DNA from: a candidate division FCPU426 bacterium
GTDB taxonomy: Bacteria > Oederibacteriota > Muellerivitia > Muellerivitales > Muellerivitaceae
Direction: 5' to 3'
Assembly: GCA_003136635.1 (NCBI GenBank)
Contig: PLFD01000042.1
Coordinates: forward strand, 41,325 to 105,324
DNA length: 64,000 nt
Part shown: positions 63,895 to 64,000 of the stretch, piece after piece
How positions within the stretch are numbered: the first letter of the stretch is position 1
Layout: every line of letters starts with the position of its first letter
The notes under the pieces: model-generated
The model's input: only the letters and a program-made list of their open reading frames with translations
Told to the model about the DNA's origin: nothing
The model's database searches: none
Translations under genes and position numbers: made by a program

Positions 63895-64000
63895 TCCTAA
63901 TCCAAACGCCGGTAAAAAATGAGGGTTGTAAATAAGATAAGTGGAACTAAGGCGAATGAAGCAAAGTCTTGTGGATTTAATAAGATTGTCTTGAAATTCA

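Overview
This is a gene-dense bacterial chromosome segment of medium GC with tightly packed genes, frequent TTG starts and few classical mobile elements. A TonB-dependent receptor, two O-antigen-ligase-type proteins and a PqiA-type membrane protein point to a diderm (Gram-negative) cell. The number of large GT-C glycosyltransferases recalls poorly cultivated phyla such as Omnitrophota or Elusimicrobiota, but nothing here fixes the taxonomy. No rRNA, tRNA, CRISPR array, prophage or intact transposase was seen.

Layout. 1-4171: a sensor kinase, response regulator and TonB-dependent receptor in one minus-strand operon; the receptor runs off the window edge. 4172-7369: an accessory island with a train of perfect hairpins, a helically phased direct-repeat array, a decayed patatin gene carrying small palindromic inserts, a metallopeptidase-like gene and a 2H phosphoesterase. 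7519-12127: FapA-like protein, DUF3052-like protein, a putative toxin-antitoxin pair with a palindromic promoter, a VOC protein and a PqiA-like protein whose 3' end runs into a relic of clpB. 12362-21259: three GT-C membrane glycosyltransferases around clpB. 21332-29885: cellobiose phosphorylase and beta-glucosidase, then a plus-strand run with two peptide deformylases, SixA, an unrecognised 598-residue protein, a GcvR-like double-ACT protein and oligoribonuclease. 29895-34656: galE, a GAF-GGDEF cyclase, and a spermidine synthase/PLP decarboxylase pair. 34985-41441: O-antigen ligase with TPRs, PilZ protein and DnaE. 41526-42860: a second island with a dnaE 5' relic, a zeta-toxin relic, nested palindromes and more hairpins. 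42864-50731: guaA, a small monooxygenase-fold protein, guaB, a zinc-ribbon membrane protein, ridA and rsh. 50982-61736: a surface-polysaccharide block (acyltransferase, three GT-C enzymes, O-antigen ligase, APH-fold kinase). 61842-63894: HU, a Fis-type regulator and an OGG-type DNA glycosylase.

How it fits together. Much of the window concerns surface glycans: five large GT-C proteins with TPR-like C-terminal tails, one shorter GT39-type protein, two ligase/polymerase-type proteins with TPR tails, an O-acyltransferase, GalE and a possible sugar or lipid kinase. c-di-GMP signalling is represented by a GGDEF protein with an intact inhibitory site and a PilZ protein. Nucleotide and stringent control is represented by guaA, guaB, rsh and orn.

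The most unusual material is noncoding. The intergenic islands hold short perfect palindromes of unrelated sequence but constrained size (9-bp arms with a 1- or 3-nt centre). A 21-22 bp phased repeat array occupies 4845-5113, and a related unit lies in the second island. About 18-nt palindromic inserts interrupt the patatin pseudogene in frame. Relics of clpB, dnaE and a zeta toxin lie in gaps between genes.
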